A stretch of DNA of 6,200 nt from an uncultured Bacteroidota bacterium (lineage in GTDB: Bacteria > Bacteroidota > Bacteroidia > NS11-12g > UBA9320): assembly GCA_913056425.1 (NCBI GenBank), contig CAJXLR010000104.1, forward strand, positions 1 through 6,200, written 5' to 3'. Below, one piece after another: positions 1 to 6,200 of the stretch. Under the pieces are notes generated by a model. That model did not search any database. It was not told the DNA's origin and was given only the letters and a program-made list of their open reading frames with translations. The translations under genes were made by a program, and so were the position numbers. Numbering within the stretch: the first letter of the stretch is position 1; the number at the start of each line of letters is the position of its first letter.

Positions 1-1
1 A

Positions 2-1051
2 TTAAAGTCAATTGACTGGTCTGTTATCATTTTAGATGAGGCCCAAGCTATAAAAAATCCAAAAAGTCAGACAGCTATTGCGGCATTTTCATTGAATTCA
101 AAATTCAAATTGACGATGAGTGGTACACCTATTGAAAATCGTTTGGAAGAGTTATGGAGTCAGATGAATTTTGTTAACCCGGGTCTTTTGGGTAATCATC
201 GGTTCTTTCAACAAGAATTTGTTAAGCCTATCCAAAAAGATAGTGATGAAGTTCGAATAGAGCAACTGCGAAGTATTATCAAACCTTTTGTAATGCGGCG
301 AACCAAGATGCAGGTAGCCGGCGATTTACCGCCCAAATCAGAGCAGATTGTTCGCTGCGTTATGACGGATGAACAACAGGACATTTACGAGAAAATCAAG
401 TCGACCTACAGAAACATTATTTTGGATTCTGTCTTGGAGCGGGGAGTTTCAAAATCTCAGATTCAGATTCTTACAGGTCTTACGAAGTTGAGACAGATTG
501 CCAACCATCCGGTGCTAGACGATGAGAACTATCAGCATAGTTCAGGCAAGTTTGAATACATCAAAGAAATGATTACCGGGGCGTTGGAGGATAATCACAC
601 CTTGCTCATATTTTCTCAATTTGTTGGTCATTTGCGATTGGTGAAGACATACCTCGAATTGATGGGTATTGAATATTGCTATCTCGATGGATCGGTAAAT
701 TCGAAAGAACGGATAAAGCAGGTGGAGTTGTTTCAAGATGGTCAAAAGCGAGTGTTCTTGATTTCACTCAAAGCCGGCGGTTTTGGTTTGAATTTGACTG
801 CTGCGGACTATGTGTTTTTGCTAGACCCATGGTGGAATCCGGCGGCAGAAAACCAAGCGATAGACAGAACACACCGAATTGGTCAGACACAGCGTGTATT
901 CAGCTATAAATTTATAAGTCAGAACACCGTAGAGGATAAAATTCTCAGGTTACAAAAACGTAAGCAGGAATTAAGCAATCAACTTATACAAACGGAGGAA
1001 TCGTATCTGAAACAGGTTTCCGTTGAAGATTTGGAGGCAATATTTCAATAA
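2..1051 (+). CDS. SNF2-family helicase/ATPase, C-terminal part (5' end outside window)
   Basis: This is the C-terminal 349 residues of a SNF2/RapA-type superfamily 2 ATPase, a class that translocates on double-stranded DNA and remodels protein-nucleic acid complexes. The frame is open from base 2, so the gene starts upstream. Counting from that codon, motif II is DEAQ (12-15), motif III is LTMSGTP (37-43), the SNF2-typical FVMRRTK follows (96-102), and the second RecA-like lobe carries LIFSQF (202-207), YLDGS (227-231), motif V LKAGGFGLNLTAADYV (256-271), DPWWNPA (275-281) and motif VI QAIDRTHRIGQ (285-295) with the arginine finger. The end is a short charged helical tail. Walker A motif I and any N-terminal SWIM or accessory domain lie outside the window. 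DEAQ instead of DEAH is common in bacterial members. The family is certain; the cellular role (transcription recycling, repair or defence) cannot be told from this fragment. The next gene follows 55 bases later with no terminator visible between them. Confidence 0.95.
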   Translation, partial: LKSIDWSVIILDEAQAIKNPKSQTAIAAFSLNSKFKLTMSGTPIENRLEELWSQMNFVNPGLLGNHRFFQQEFVKPIQKDSDEVRIEQLRSIIKPFVMRRTKMQVAGDLPPKSEQIVRCVMTDEQQDIYEKIKSTYRNIILDSVLERGVSKSQIQILTGLTKLRQIANHPVLDDENYQHSSGKFEYIKEMITGALEDNHTLLIFSQFVGHLRLVKTYLELMGIEYCYLDGSVNSKERIKQVELFQDGQKRVFLISLKAGGFGLNLTAADYVFLLDPWWNPAAENQAIDRTHRIGQTQRVFSYKFISQNTVEDKILRLQKRKQELSNQLIQTEESYLKQVSVEDLEAIFQ

Positions 1052-1106
1052 TCGAGTTTGTATTCTGACAAAAATTTGCGGAACTTGCTCCCTCAATTTA
1101 TAAACA

Positions 1107-1874
1107 ATGAGAAAAGTATACGTATTATGTTTGTTAGCGTTCGTAGCCGCTGGTAATGCCTTCGGTCAGCGTACGATTGATTGGTCTGTGGAGGAAATTG
1201 TTGAGCCAACTCAACTTAACAGTGACGCGTCAACCGGTACTGCCATCGCCATGAAAGTAGTTTTAAAGAATAATGGGACGGATGATGTTAAATCTGGCGA
1301 CACTTTGTTGTATCAACTAGCCGCATTGGCTGGTCAGCAACTTGTTTTTGCTTACCCATCTGCTCAACAGTTTGCATTCAGAGTCATGAACCGTGGAATC
1401 AATAGCGGAGACACCATGCATTTAAATATAAATTTAAGCACGACTTCATATGTTCGGTCTTCAGTTAACATCACGTTAGCCTTTGTTTCGTACATCAGAA
1501 ATAATGGTTCGGATGCAATTACTGCGGAGGTTTCTCCGGGGACCGCAAACAACATTGCCCAGAAAAATGTAGTGTGGTACAACCCACAAGGGTGGGGTGT
1601 AAGTGTGTCTGATGTAACAGAAGCAAACGATATTACCATATCTCCTAACCCAGCTACTGACCAAGTTAAAGTTGCCGTGAACTTATCAGATGCGAGTGCA
1701 AACACAATTGTACGCGTATATGATTTGAATGGTCGTTTAGTGGCGGAAGAGACTCTAGAAGCTGGAAGCTTTACAACCACAATGGACGTTTCATCACTTG
1801 AAGCAGGCTTATACGTTGTTGAAGTTACCACTGGTGAGGTTAAATCAACTAAGAAATTACAAATCGCACAGTAA
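1107..1874 (+). CDS. Secreted protein with type IX secretion C-terminal sorting domain
   Basis: The 255-residue product is a predicted type IX secretion system cargo. Residues 1-20 form a Sec signal peptide: basic MRK, a hydrophobic core, and likely cleavage after NAFG before Q21. No lipobox cysteine is present, and the mature protein has no cysteine. Residues about 22-165 form a beta-rich region with alternating strands and NNGT/NNGS turns (VVLKNNGTDDVKSGD near 51-65, IRNNGSDA near 130-137), reminiscent of CARDB-like or Ig-like adhesion modules, but I do not recognise the domain. Residues 176-255 are a type A sorting domain: ISPNPATD, VRVYDLNGRLV, LEAGLYVVEV and a basic KSTKKLQI end. In this family the tail directs passage through the outer membrane and is cleaved, leaving the protein secreted or surface-anchored. 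The start is secure: an in-frame TAA lies at 1101-1103, and the ATG opens a perfect signal peptide. The upstream sequence is A-rich with no Shine-Dalgarno. Its function is unknown; adhesion or cell-envelope structure is a guess. Confidence 0.93.
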   Translation: MRKVYVLCLLAFVAAGNAFGQRTIDWSVEEIVEPTQLNSDASTGTAIAMKVVLKNNGTDDVKSGDTLLYQLAALAGQQLVFAYPSAQQFAFRVMNRGINSGDTMHLNINLSTTSYVRSSVNITLAFVSYIRNNGSDAITAEVSPGTANNIAQKNVVWYNPQGWGVSVSDVTEANDITISPNPATDQVKVAVNLSDASANTIVRVYDLNGRLVAEETLEAGSFTTTMDVSSLEAGLYVVEVTTGEVKSTKKLQIAQ

Positions 1875-1890
1875 GCGAAATACATCAATC

Positions 1891-1931
1891 AAAAAGTCCC
1901 GATAACTGCGGTTGTCGGGGCTTTTTGTTTT
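1891..1931 (+). terminator. Strong intrinsic terminator after the secreted-protein gene
   Basis: The left arm AAAAAGTCCCGATAAC (1891-1906) pairs with the right arm GTTGTCGGGGCTTTTT (1911-1926) around a TGCG tetraloop (1907-1910). That gives 16 continuous pairs, of which two are G-U wobbles. The right arm runs into TTTTTGTTTT, which supplies the T-tract. It begins 17 bases after the TAA of the secreted-protein gene and ends about 40 bases before yebC, so it separates two transcription units. The A5 run on the left also gives a T-tract on the opposite strand, so it could stop antisense transcription too. Confidence 0.93.
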
Positions 1932-1952
1932 AGGACAATCCGACTTATTTTG
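1925..1952 (+). promoter_or_regulatory. Candidate Bacteroidota promoter for the yebC unit
   Basis: TTG at 1925-1927 (within a TTTTTG run) could be the -33 element, and TTATTTTG at 1945-1952 the -7 element. The spacer is 17 bases. The -7 box matches the Bacteroidota sigma consensus TAnnTTTG except at its second base, and is followed by CACC. Transcription would start near 1957-1960, leaving a leader of about 12-15 bases before the ATG at 1972. The -33 element lies inside the T-tail of the preceding terminator. This was assigned by eye; the position right after a strong terminator and before a gene is the best support. Confidence 0.45.
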
Positions 1953-1971
1953 CACCAACGATTCAATTAGT

Positions 1972-2733
1972 ATGGCAGGTCATAGTAAATGGGCAAACAT
2001 TAAACACCGCAAAGCAGCACAAGATGCTAAGCGGGCAAAGGTTTGGACACGTGTTATAAAGGAGATAACAATCGCGGCACGCGATGGTGGAGGAGATCCG
2101 GACACCAACCCGGCTTTGCGTTTAGCAATTCAAAACGCGAAAGGTGCGAACATGCCAAAAGACACTATGGAGCGTGCCATCAAGAAAGGTCTTGGTGGGG
2201 AAGGTGCAAATCTTCAACCCGTGACATATGAGGGCTATGGCCCCGGTGGTATTGCAATCTTTGTCGAGGCGATGACGGACAATATCAACCGAACAGTTGC
2301 GAATGTCCGATCAATTTTTACGAAGTCTGGTGGAAGTTTAGGGACCAATGGCTCACTCAGTTTCATTTTTGACCAGAAGGGGATTTTTACGATTGCCCTA
2401 AATCAGCTAGATGGTAAAGATGAAGACGAAATTGAGATGCATTTAATTGAAGGTGGTGCAGAAGACATCGAGAAAACCGATGAGTCAGTAATGGTAACCA
2501 CATCTTTTGAAGACTTTGGAAACATGCAAAAGAAGCTTGAAGAGGTTGGACTGGAAGCAAGTAGTCAAGAACTACAACGGATTCCAAATAACACCACAGC
2601 ACTTGATGTTGAATCGGCTCAAAAGGTTCTTAGCACAGTTGAGAAATTCGAGGAAGACGATGATGTAAACAGCGTTTATCACAACTTGGAATTAACGGAT
2701 GAACTATTAACAGAGTTGAACAAAGATGGATAG
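1972..2733 (+). CDS. yebC: YebC/PmpR family protein (TACO1 family)
   Basis: The 253-residue product has the usual YebC length and runs full-length. It opens with the family hallmark MAGHSKWANIKHRKAAQDAK, followed by ITIAARDGGGDPDTNPALR (about 32-50), NAKGANMPKDTMERAIKKG (55-73), YEGYGPGGIAIFVEAMTDN (86-104), GSLGTNGSLSFIF (121-133) and a C-terminal DDVNSVYHN (230-238). The family was long annotated as a transcriptional regulator. More recent work on bacterial members and the mitochondrial homologue TACO1 supports a ribosome-associated role in relieving stalls at proline-rich codon runs. The start at 1972 is chosen because MAGHSKW is the conserved N-terminus; the frame stays open upstream to a TTG at 1912, but that lies in the terminator stem and adds 20 unrelated residues. 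The stop overlaps the next start by 8 bases. The family is certain; which of the two roles applies here is inferred. Confidence 0.97.
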   Translation: MAGHSKWANIKHRKAAQDAKRAKVWTRVIKEITIAARDGGGDPDTNPALRLAIQNAKGANMPKDTMERAIKKGLGGEGANLQPVTYEGYGPGGIAIFVEAMTDNINRTVANVRSIFTKSGGSLGTNGSLSFIFDQKGIFTIALNQLDGKDEDEIEMHLIEGGAEDIEKTDESVMVTTSFEDFGNMQKKLEEVGLEASSQELQRIPNNTTALDVESAQKVLSTVEKFEEDDDVNSVYHNLELTDELLTELNKDG

Positions 2734-4273
2734 GCAAGAGCGACGTGATAAATTAATTGCCAAAAGGGAGCAAGCTTCCTTGGGTGGTGGCGAAAAACGA
2801 ATTGAATCCCAGCACAGCAAAGGAAAGCTTACCGCAAGGGAGAGATTAGAATACCTCTTAGATAAGAATTCATTTGAAGAAGTGGGTGCATTTGTGAAAC
2901 ATCGAAGCACTGATTTTGGACTAGATAAAAAACACTTTCTAGGCGACGGTGTCGTTACCGGATACGGAACCATAGACGGTCGTTTAGTCTATGTGTTTTC
3001 TCAAGATTTTACGGTGTTTGGTGGGTCTCTTTCAGAAACACACGCTGAAAAGATTTGTAAAATCATGGACATGGCCATGAAGAATGGTGCACCGGTTATT
3101 GGCTTGAACGATAGCGGTGGTGCGCGGATTCAAGAAGGTGTTGTTTCTCTGGGTGGTTATGCAGATATTTTCTATCGAAACACACTTGCAAGTGGGGTAG
3201 TGCCGCAGATATCGGCAATAATGGGACCATGCGCGGGTGGCGCTGTTTACAGTCCGGCCATTACGGATTTTATCATGATGGTTCAAGATACTTCGTACAT
3301 GTTTGTAACTGGTCCAAACGTTGTCAAAACGGTAACAAATGAGGAAGTCTCATCTGAGGATTTAGGTGGAGCCTCAGTTCATAGTACAAAGTCAGGAGTT
3401 GCACATGTTACGGCTGCTAATGAGGTGGTGTTGTTAGATCAACTGCGCTCCATGTTGAGTTACATGCCTCAGAATTGTGAGGAGCATGCCCCAATGACCG
3501 AATATGAATTGGGTGATGAGGAGCGTGAGGTGCTCAAAGACATCGTGCCGGATAATCCGAATCTTCCTTACGACATTCGAGACGTAATCGATGGTGTAAT
3601 TGATGAAAGTAGCTTCTTCGAGGTACATAAAGACTTTGCGGAGAACATAGTTGTTGGTTTTGCGCGACTGGCAGGTAGAAGTATTGGTGTGGTTGCTAAT
3701 CAACCAGCTTACCTAGCAGGAGTGCTTGATGTAAAATCGAGCCAAAAGGGTGCGAGATTTGTTCGCTTTTGCGATGCTTTCAATATCCCGCTTCTTGTTT
3801 TTGAAGATGTTCCAGGTTTCCTACCCGGAACCGATCAGGAATGGAATGCAATTATCACGAACGGTGCCAAGCTTTTATATGCATTCAGTGAGGCTACCGT
3901 ACCAAGAATTACCGTAATTACGCGAAAAGCTTACGGTGGTGCTTATGATGTTATGAACTCAAAACACATTGGAGCAGACATGAATTTCGCGTGGCCAAGT
4001 GCTGAGATTGCCGTTATGGGTGCAAAGGGTGCAGCTGAAATTATTTTTAAGCGCGAGATTGCCTCGGCAGATAACCCTGAAGAAGCTTGGAAAGAGAAAG
4101 AAAAGGAATACGCAGACATATTCGCCAACCCTTACCGTGCAGCAGAACGAGGCTTTGTAGATGAGGTTATTTTGCCTGAAGAAACCAGAACAAAGTTGAT
4201 CAAGGCCTTCAAGATGCTAGAAAACAAGGTAGATACACTGCCTAAAAAGAAACATGGGAATATCCCACTTTAA
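2726..4273 (+). CDS. pccB: Acyl-CoA carboxylase carboxyltransferase (beta) subunit, propionyl-CoA type
   Basis: The 515-residue product is a full-length biotin-dependent carboxyltransferase subunit, which moves carboxyl from carboxybiotin to propionyl-CoA, giving methylmalonyl-CoA. Two crotonase-like halves are visible. The first has KGKLTARERLEYLLD (32-46), DFTVFGGSLSETHAEKI (94-110), NDSGGARIQEGV (128-139) and the oxyanion-hole loop GPCAGGAVYSPA (167-178). The second has NQPAYLAGVLDVKSSQKGARFVRFCDAF (325-352), EDVPGFLPGTDQE (360-372), the second glycine loop RKAYGGAYDVM (400-410) and AVMGAKGAAEII (429-440), ending in KKKHGNIPL. Asp408 in AYDVM matches the position where propionyl-CoA enzymes carry Asp and acetyl-CoA enzymes Ile, so propionyl-CoA is the favoured substrate; related acyl-CoAs such as methylcrotonyl-CoA are less likely. 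The ATG lies inside the last codons of yebC, suggesting coupled translation. The biotin carboxylase/biotin-carrier alpha subunit it needs is not in the window. Confidence 0.95.
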   Translation: MDRQERRDKLIAKREQASLGGGEKRIESQHSKGKLTARERLEYLLDKNSFEEVGAFVKHRSTDFGLDKKHFLGDGVVTGYGTIDGRLVYVFSQDFTVFGGSLSETHAEKICKIMDMAMKNGAPVIGLNDSGGARIQEGVVSLGGYADIFYRNTLASGVVPQISAIMGPCAGGAVYSPAITDFIMMVQDTSYMFVTGPNVVKTVTNEEVSSEDLGGASVHSTKSGVAHVTAANEVVLLDQLRSMLSYMPQNCEEHAPMTEYELGDEEREVLKDIVPDNPNLPYDIRDVIDGVIDESSFFEVHKDFAENIVVGFARLAGRSIGVVANQPAYLAGVLDVKSSQKGARFVRFCDAFNIPLLVFEDVPGFLPGTDQEWNAIITNGAKLLYAFSEATVPRITVITRKAYGGAYDVMNSKHIGADMNFAWPSAEIAVMGAKGAAEIIFKREIASADNPEEAWKEKEKEYADIFANPYRAAERGFVDEVILPEETRTKLIKAFKMLENKVDTLPKKKHGNIPL

Positions 4274-4300
4274 TCATTCACAAATTTTAAGAACAAATAA

Positions 4301-5014
4301 ATGAAGAAGGATGACCATGTTTGGATAATTATGCCTGTATACAACGAAGAGGCCTCTTTGTCTCACGTTGTAGACTCGTGGTTGCCCGTATTCAAGGAGG
4401 TTCTGCCAAACTTTGTGTTTTGCATAATCAATGACGGGTCCAAGGATTCGAGCATTGATATAATGAATGACTATGCCTCGAAACATCCGGAAATACGGGT
4501 AATTGATAAAGACAACACGGGACATGGTCAGTCATGCATTTATGGGTATCAATTAGCTCTTGAAAATGGGGCGGATTGGGTTTTCCAAATGGACTCTGAT
4601 GGTCAATGTAACCCCAAATACTTCAAGTCGGTTGTAGATGCGAGTGAAGGGAGAAAACTGGTCTACGGTTTCCGAAAAACACGTGATGATGGGTGGAAAC
4701 GGTTCTTTATTTCAAGAATCGTGAGCACATTCATTTGGGCTGCTACAGGAGTATGGGTTAGAGATGCAAATATCCCATACCGATTTATGCATGCGGATAC
4801 TTTAAAAGGAATTGTCGATCGCGTACCAAAAGACTTTCATTTGGCCAATGTGCTCATTAGTACATATCAGCAGAAACATTTTGGTATACATTGGGTAAAC
4901 ATTCATTTTGATGACCGATTTGGAGGAGAGCCATCGGTGAAGCTATTCAAATTCGCAAAACATGGTGTGGATATGTTTAAACAATTGCGATCGTCAGTAC
5001 AAGCTATAAAGTAG
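4301..5014 (+). CDS. Family 2 glycosyltransferase, DPM1-like, soluble
   Basis: The 237-residue product is a GT-A fold family 2 glycosyltransferase. Visible motifs are the nucleotide-binding start IIMPVYNEEASL (9-20), INDGSKDSS (43-51), the DNTGHGQSCIYGYQLAL segment (71-87), the metal-binding QMDSDGQCNPKYF (96-108, DxD at 98-100), YGFRKTRDD (122-130), VRDANIPYRFM (153-163) and FDDRFGGEPSVK (203-214). The order and the DGQ and GEPS elements resemble enzymes that move a sugar from a nucleotide sugar to polyprenyl phosphate (DPM1/dolichol-phosphate mannosyltransferase class). Donor and acceptor cannot be read from sequence. No C-terminal membrane anchor is present: the protein ends about 27 residues after the GEPS motif, so it probably works at the inner face of the cytoplasmic membrane without its own anchor. 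The start is firm, with an in-frame TAA at 4298-4300 directly before the ATG. Only 27 bases separate it from pccB and no terminator is seen, so it is likely cotranscribed. Confidence 0.92.
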   Translation: MKKDDHVWIIMPVYNEEASLSHVVDSWLPVFKEVLPNFVFCIINDGSKDSSIDIMNDYASKHPEIRVIDKDNTGHGQSCIYGYQLALENGADWVFQMDSDGQCNPKYFKSVVDASEGRKLVYGFRKTRDDGWKRFFISRIVSTFIWAATGVWVRDANIPYRFMHADTLKGIVDRVPKDFHLANVLISTYQQKHFGIHWVNIHFDDRFGGEPSVKLFKFAKHGVDMFKQLRSSVQAIK

Positions 5015-5023
5015 AAAGTGAAA

Positions 5024-5051
5024 TTAACCGGTCGTAACATTAAGTTAACAT
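5024..5051 (+). promoter_or_regulatory. Candidate Pho-box-like direct repeat upstream of the phosphate transporter
   Basis: Three TAAC-centred repeats lie in a row: TTAACC at 5024-5029, GTAACAT at 5034-5040 and TTAACAT at 5045-5051, with start-to-start distances of 10 and 11 bases. PhoB and PhoP response regulators bind tandem repeats with an 11-base period (TTAACA-like in Bacillus, CTGTCAT-like in E. coli), and the last two copies fit the shared pattern xTxxCAT-N4-xTxxCAT. A weaker fourth unit, TTTTGAT, falls 11 bases further on at 5056-5062. The site sits 72 bases upstream of the Na+/phosphate cotransporter ATG and just upstream of a candidate -33 element, a fitting place for an activator. 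The binding site of the Bacteroidota regulator is not something I can confirm from memory, and AT-rich chance matches are possible. Confidence 0.35.
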
Positions 5052-5061
5052 GAGGTTTTGA

Positions 5062-5091
5062 TTGGAACTCGGTGTATATTTCGTTCTTTTG
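5062..5091 (+). promoter_or_regulatory. Candidate promoter for the Na+/phosphate cotransporter gene
   Basis: TTG at 5062-5064 and TTCTTTTG at 5084-5091, separated by 19 bases, approximate the Bacteroidota -33/-7 arrangement. The -7 box differs from TAnnTTTG only at its second base, the same deviation as in the yebC promoter candidate. An alternative -7 box, TATATTTC at 5075-5082, matches the TA but ends in C and lacks a well-spaced -33 element (TTTTG at 5056-5060 leaves 14 bases). Transcription would begin near 5097, about 27 bases before the ATG. Confidence 0.35.
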
Positions 5092-5123
5092 CCAAACCAA
5101 CCACGAACACGAATTAAAACTGG

Positions 5124-6200
5124 ATGGATTTCGGCATTTCTAATATTCTCACCATTCTAGGATCGCTAGCGTTCTTCATTTACGGGATGAAGATGATGAG
5201 CGAGGGAATTCAAAGGGCAGCAGGAACACAGTTGCGGCAAATACTTCGCAACATGACCAAAAACAGGTACCTGGGAGTTCTTACCGGATTCTTAATCACA
5301 GCGTTGGTTCAGTCCTCCTCGGCAACTACCGTTATGACGGTAAGCTTTGTAAATGCTGGCCTACTCACTTTGGTTGAGTCTGCGGGTATCATGATGGGCG
5401 CGAATATTGGTACAACCATAACCGGCTGGTTGATTTCGTTCATGCACGTGAAGGTTAATCTAGCTTCGTTAGCTTACGCAGTACCGATTTTTGCTTTGGG
5501 TGTACCTATGCTTTTCTCCAAAGCCGGTAAGCTGAAGTATTGGGGTGAATTTCTGGTAGGGTTTGGAATTCTTTTCCTTGGCCTTTCATTCTTAAAACAG
5601 AGCGTTCCCGATATAAAAGACAACCCCTACGTGTTAGAGTTTTTAAAAGACTTCGCGGATTATGGTATTTGGTCGAGACTTCTTTTTGTGCTTGTTGGAA
5701 CGATTCTTACAATCGTTGTACAATCTTCAAGTGCGGCAATGGCCATAACCCTAACAATGTGTTCACAAGGTTGGTTGCCATTGGATGTCGCAGTGGCAAT
5801 GATTTTGGGTGAGAACATAGGAACTACCATTACTGCTGAGATTGCGTCCCTAGCCGGAAATACTGCAGCGAAGCGATCAGCCCGTATTCACTCTTTGTTT
5901 AATGTCATTGGTGTAACTTGGATGGTGTTGATACTGCCTTTCTTCTTACCGATGCTTGCTAAAGTTACGCAGGCAATGGGTTTTGCAGACATTTATTCGA
6001 AGGACGGGATAGAGTTTGGCTTGGCGGCATTCCATACATCATTTAACCTACTCAATGTATTGATTATGCTAGCGTTCGTTCCTTGGTTGGTAAACATTGC
6101 AACGAAAACTGTAAAGCAGAAGACAGGCGACGATGATGACGTAATGCGACTTCGTTTAATTTCTGCAGGAACCATAACACCAGAGTTGGCAACGGCTGAA
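5124..6200 (+). CDS. Na+/phosphate cotransporter family protein (NptA/PNaS type), 3' end outside window
   Basis: The frame is open from ATG 5124 to the window end, giving 359 residues without a stop. The family couples inward phosphate movement to the sodium gradient across the cytoplasmic membrane; some bacterial members act mainly in efflux or remain uncharacterised. The hallmark internal duplication is clear. The first repeat has QSSSATT (63-69) followed by GANIGTT (92-98); the second has QSSSAAM (200-206) followed by GENIGTT (229-235). Hydrophobic segments lie near 5-25, 50-62, 68-105, 112-131, 142-157, 184-210, 220-230, 258-280 and 298-325. After about residue 326 the chain becomes charged (KQKTGDDDDVMRLR), the usual passage into a cytosolic PhoU-like regulatory domain, which would lie outside the window. 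The start is supported by an in-frame TAA at 5115-5117, leaving 5124 as the first ATG, just before the first membrane segment. A candidate promoter and Pho-like repeat precede it, so it is probably transcribed separately from the glycosyltransferase gene. Confidence 0.93.
   Translation, partial: MDFGISNILTILGSLAFFIYGMKMMSEGIQRAAGTQLRQILRNMTKNRYLGVLTGFLITALVQSSSATTVMTVSFVNAGLLTLVESAGIMMGANIGTTITGWLISFMHVKVNLASLAYAVPIFALGVPMLFSKAGKLKYWGEFLVGFGILFLGLSFLKQSVPDIKDNPYVLEFLKDFADYGIWSRLLFVLVGTILTIVVQSSSAAMAITLTMCSQGWLPLDVAVAMILGENIGTTITAEIASLAGNTAAKRSARIHSLFNVIGVTWMVLILPFFLPMLAKVTQAMGFADIYSKDGIEFGLAAFHTSFNLLNVLIMLAFVPWLVNIATKTVKQKTGDDDDVMRLRLISAGTITPELATAE

Noticed and set aside
92..94. TTG as the start of the SNF2 gene
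   Set aside because: The frame stays open upstream and encodes the DEAQ motif, so the real start lies outside the window.
676..909. 77-codon open frame overlapping the SNF2 gene in another frame
   Set aside because: The strongly conserved helicase motifs V and VI are in the other frame over the same bases, so this is a shadow.
1071..1078. AAAATTTG as a -7 promoter element for the secreted-protein gene
   Set aside because: No TTG lies at the proper distance upstream (the nearest leaves about 10 bases), so the promoter of this gene cannot be placed; read-through from the SNF2 gene is equally possible.
1583..1596. CCCAC-AAGG-GTGGG hairpin
   Set aside because: Five pairs inside a well-supported coding region, with no T-tract or regulatory context; likely chance.
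1364..1888. Open frame of 174 codons on the minus strand opposite the secreted-protein gene
   Set aside because: It lies fully antisense to a gene with a clear signal peptide and sorting domain, its protein has no recognisable motif, and its start lies next to a terminator for the other strand.
1912..1971. N-terminal extension of YebC by 20 residues from a TTG
   Set aside because: The TTG is in the 3' arm of the terminator hairpin, and the conserved family N-terminus MAGHSKW begins at 1972.
5035..5047. TAAC/GTTA inverted pair as a terminator after the glycosyltransferase gene
   Set aside because: The stem has only four AT-rich pairs and no T-tract follows directly; the direct-repeat reading explains the sequence better.

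Overview
The window looks like a stretch of ordinary chromosome from a Bacteroidota bacterium, most likely a flavobacterium-like lineage. Three things point there: a secreted protein with a type IX secretion C-terminal sorting domain (found only in this phylum), start codons preceded by A/T-rich sequence with no Shine-Dalgarno motif, and promoter candidates resembling the Bacteroidota -33/-7 type (TTG ... TAnnTTTG). The species cannot be named from the sequence. All six genes lie on the + strand. No rRNA, tRNA, CRISPR array, insertion sequence or phage gene is visible.

Layout. Bases 2-1051 are the C-terminal part of a SNF2-family helicase/ATPase cut by the window start. After 55 bases, 1107-1874 encodes a small secreted protein with a signal peptide, one unrecognised beta-rich domain and a type IX sorting tail. 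A very strong intrinsic terminator (1891-1931) closes this unit. A candidate promoter overlapping the terminator's T-tail then drives a second unit: yebC (1972-2733), an acyl-CoA carboxylase beta subunit of propionyl-CoA type (2726-4273, overlapping yebC by 8 bases) and a DPM1-like family 2 glycosyltransferase (4301-5014, 27 bases downstream). No terminator is seen inside this group, so it is probably one operon. The final gene, 5124 to beyond the window end, is a Na+/phosphate cotransporter-family protein, preceded by a 109-base intergenic region.

How they fit together. The products are mostly housekeeping: a translation factor, propionyl-CoA metabolism, polyprenyl-sugar or surface-sugar transfer, and phosphate transport. 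They share no obvious pathway. The most interesting non-coding signal is a set of TAAC/TTAACA direct repeats at 10-11 base spacing (5024-5051) just upstream of the phosphate transporter. It resembles the 11-base-period binding sites of PhoB/PhoP response regulators and could be a phosphate-starvation operator. I see no convincing novel multi-gene system here.
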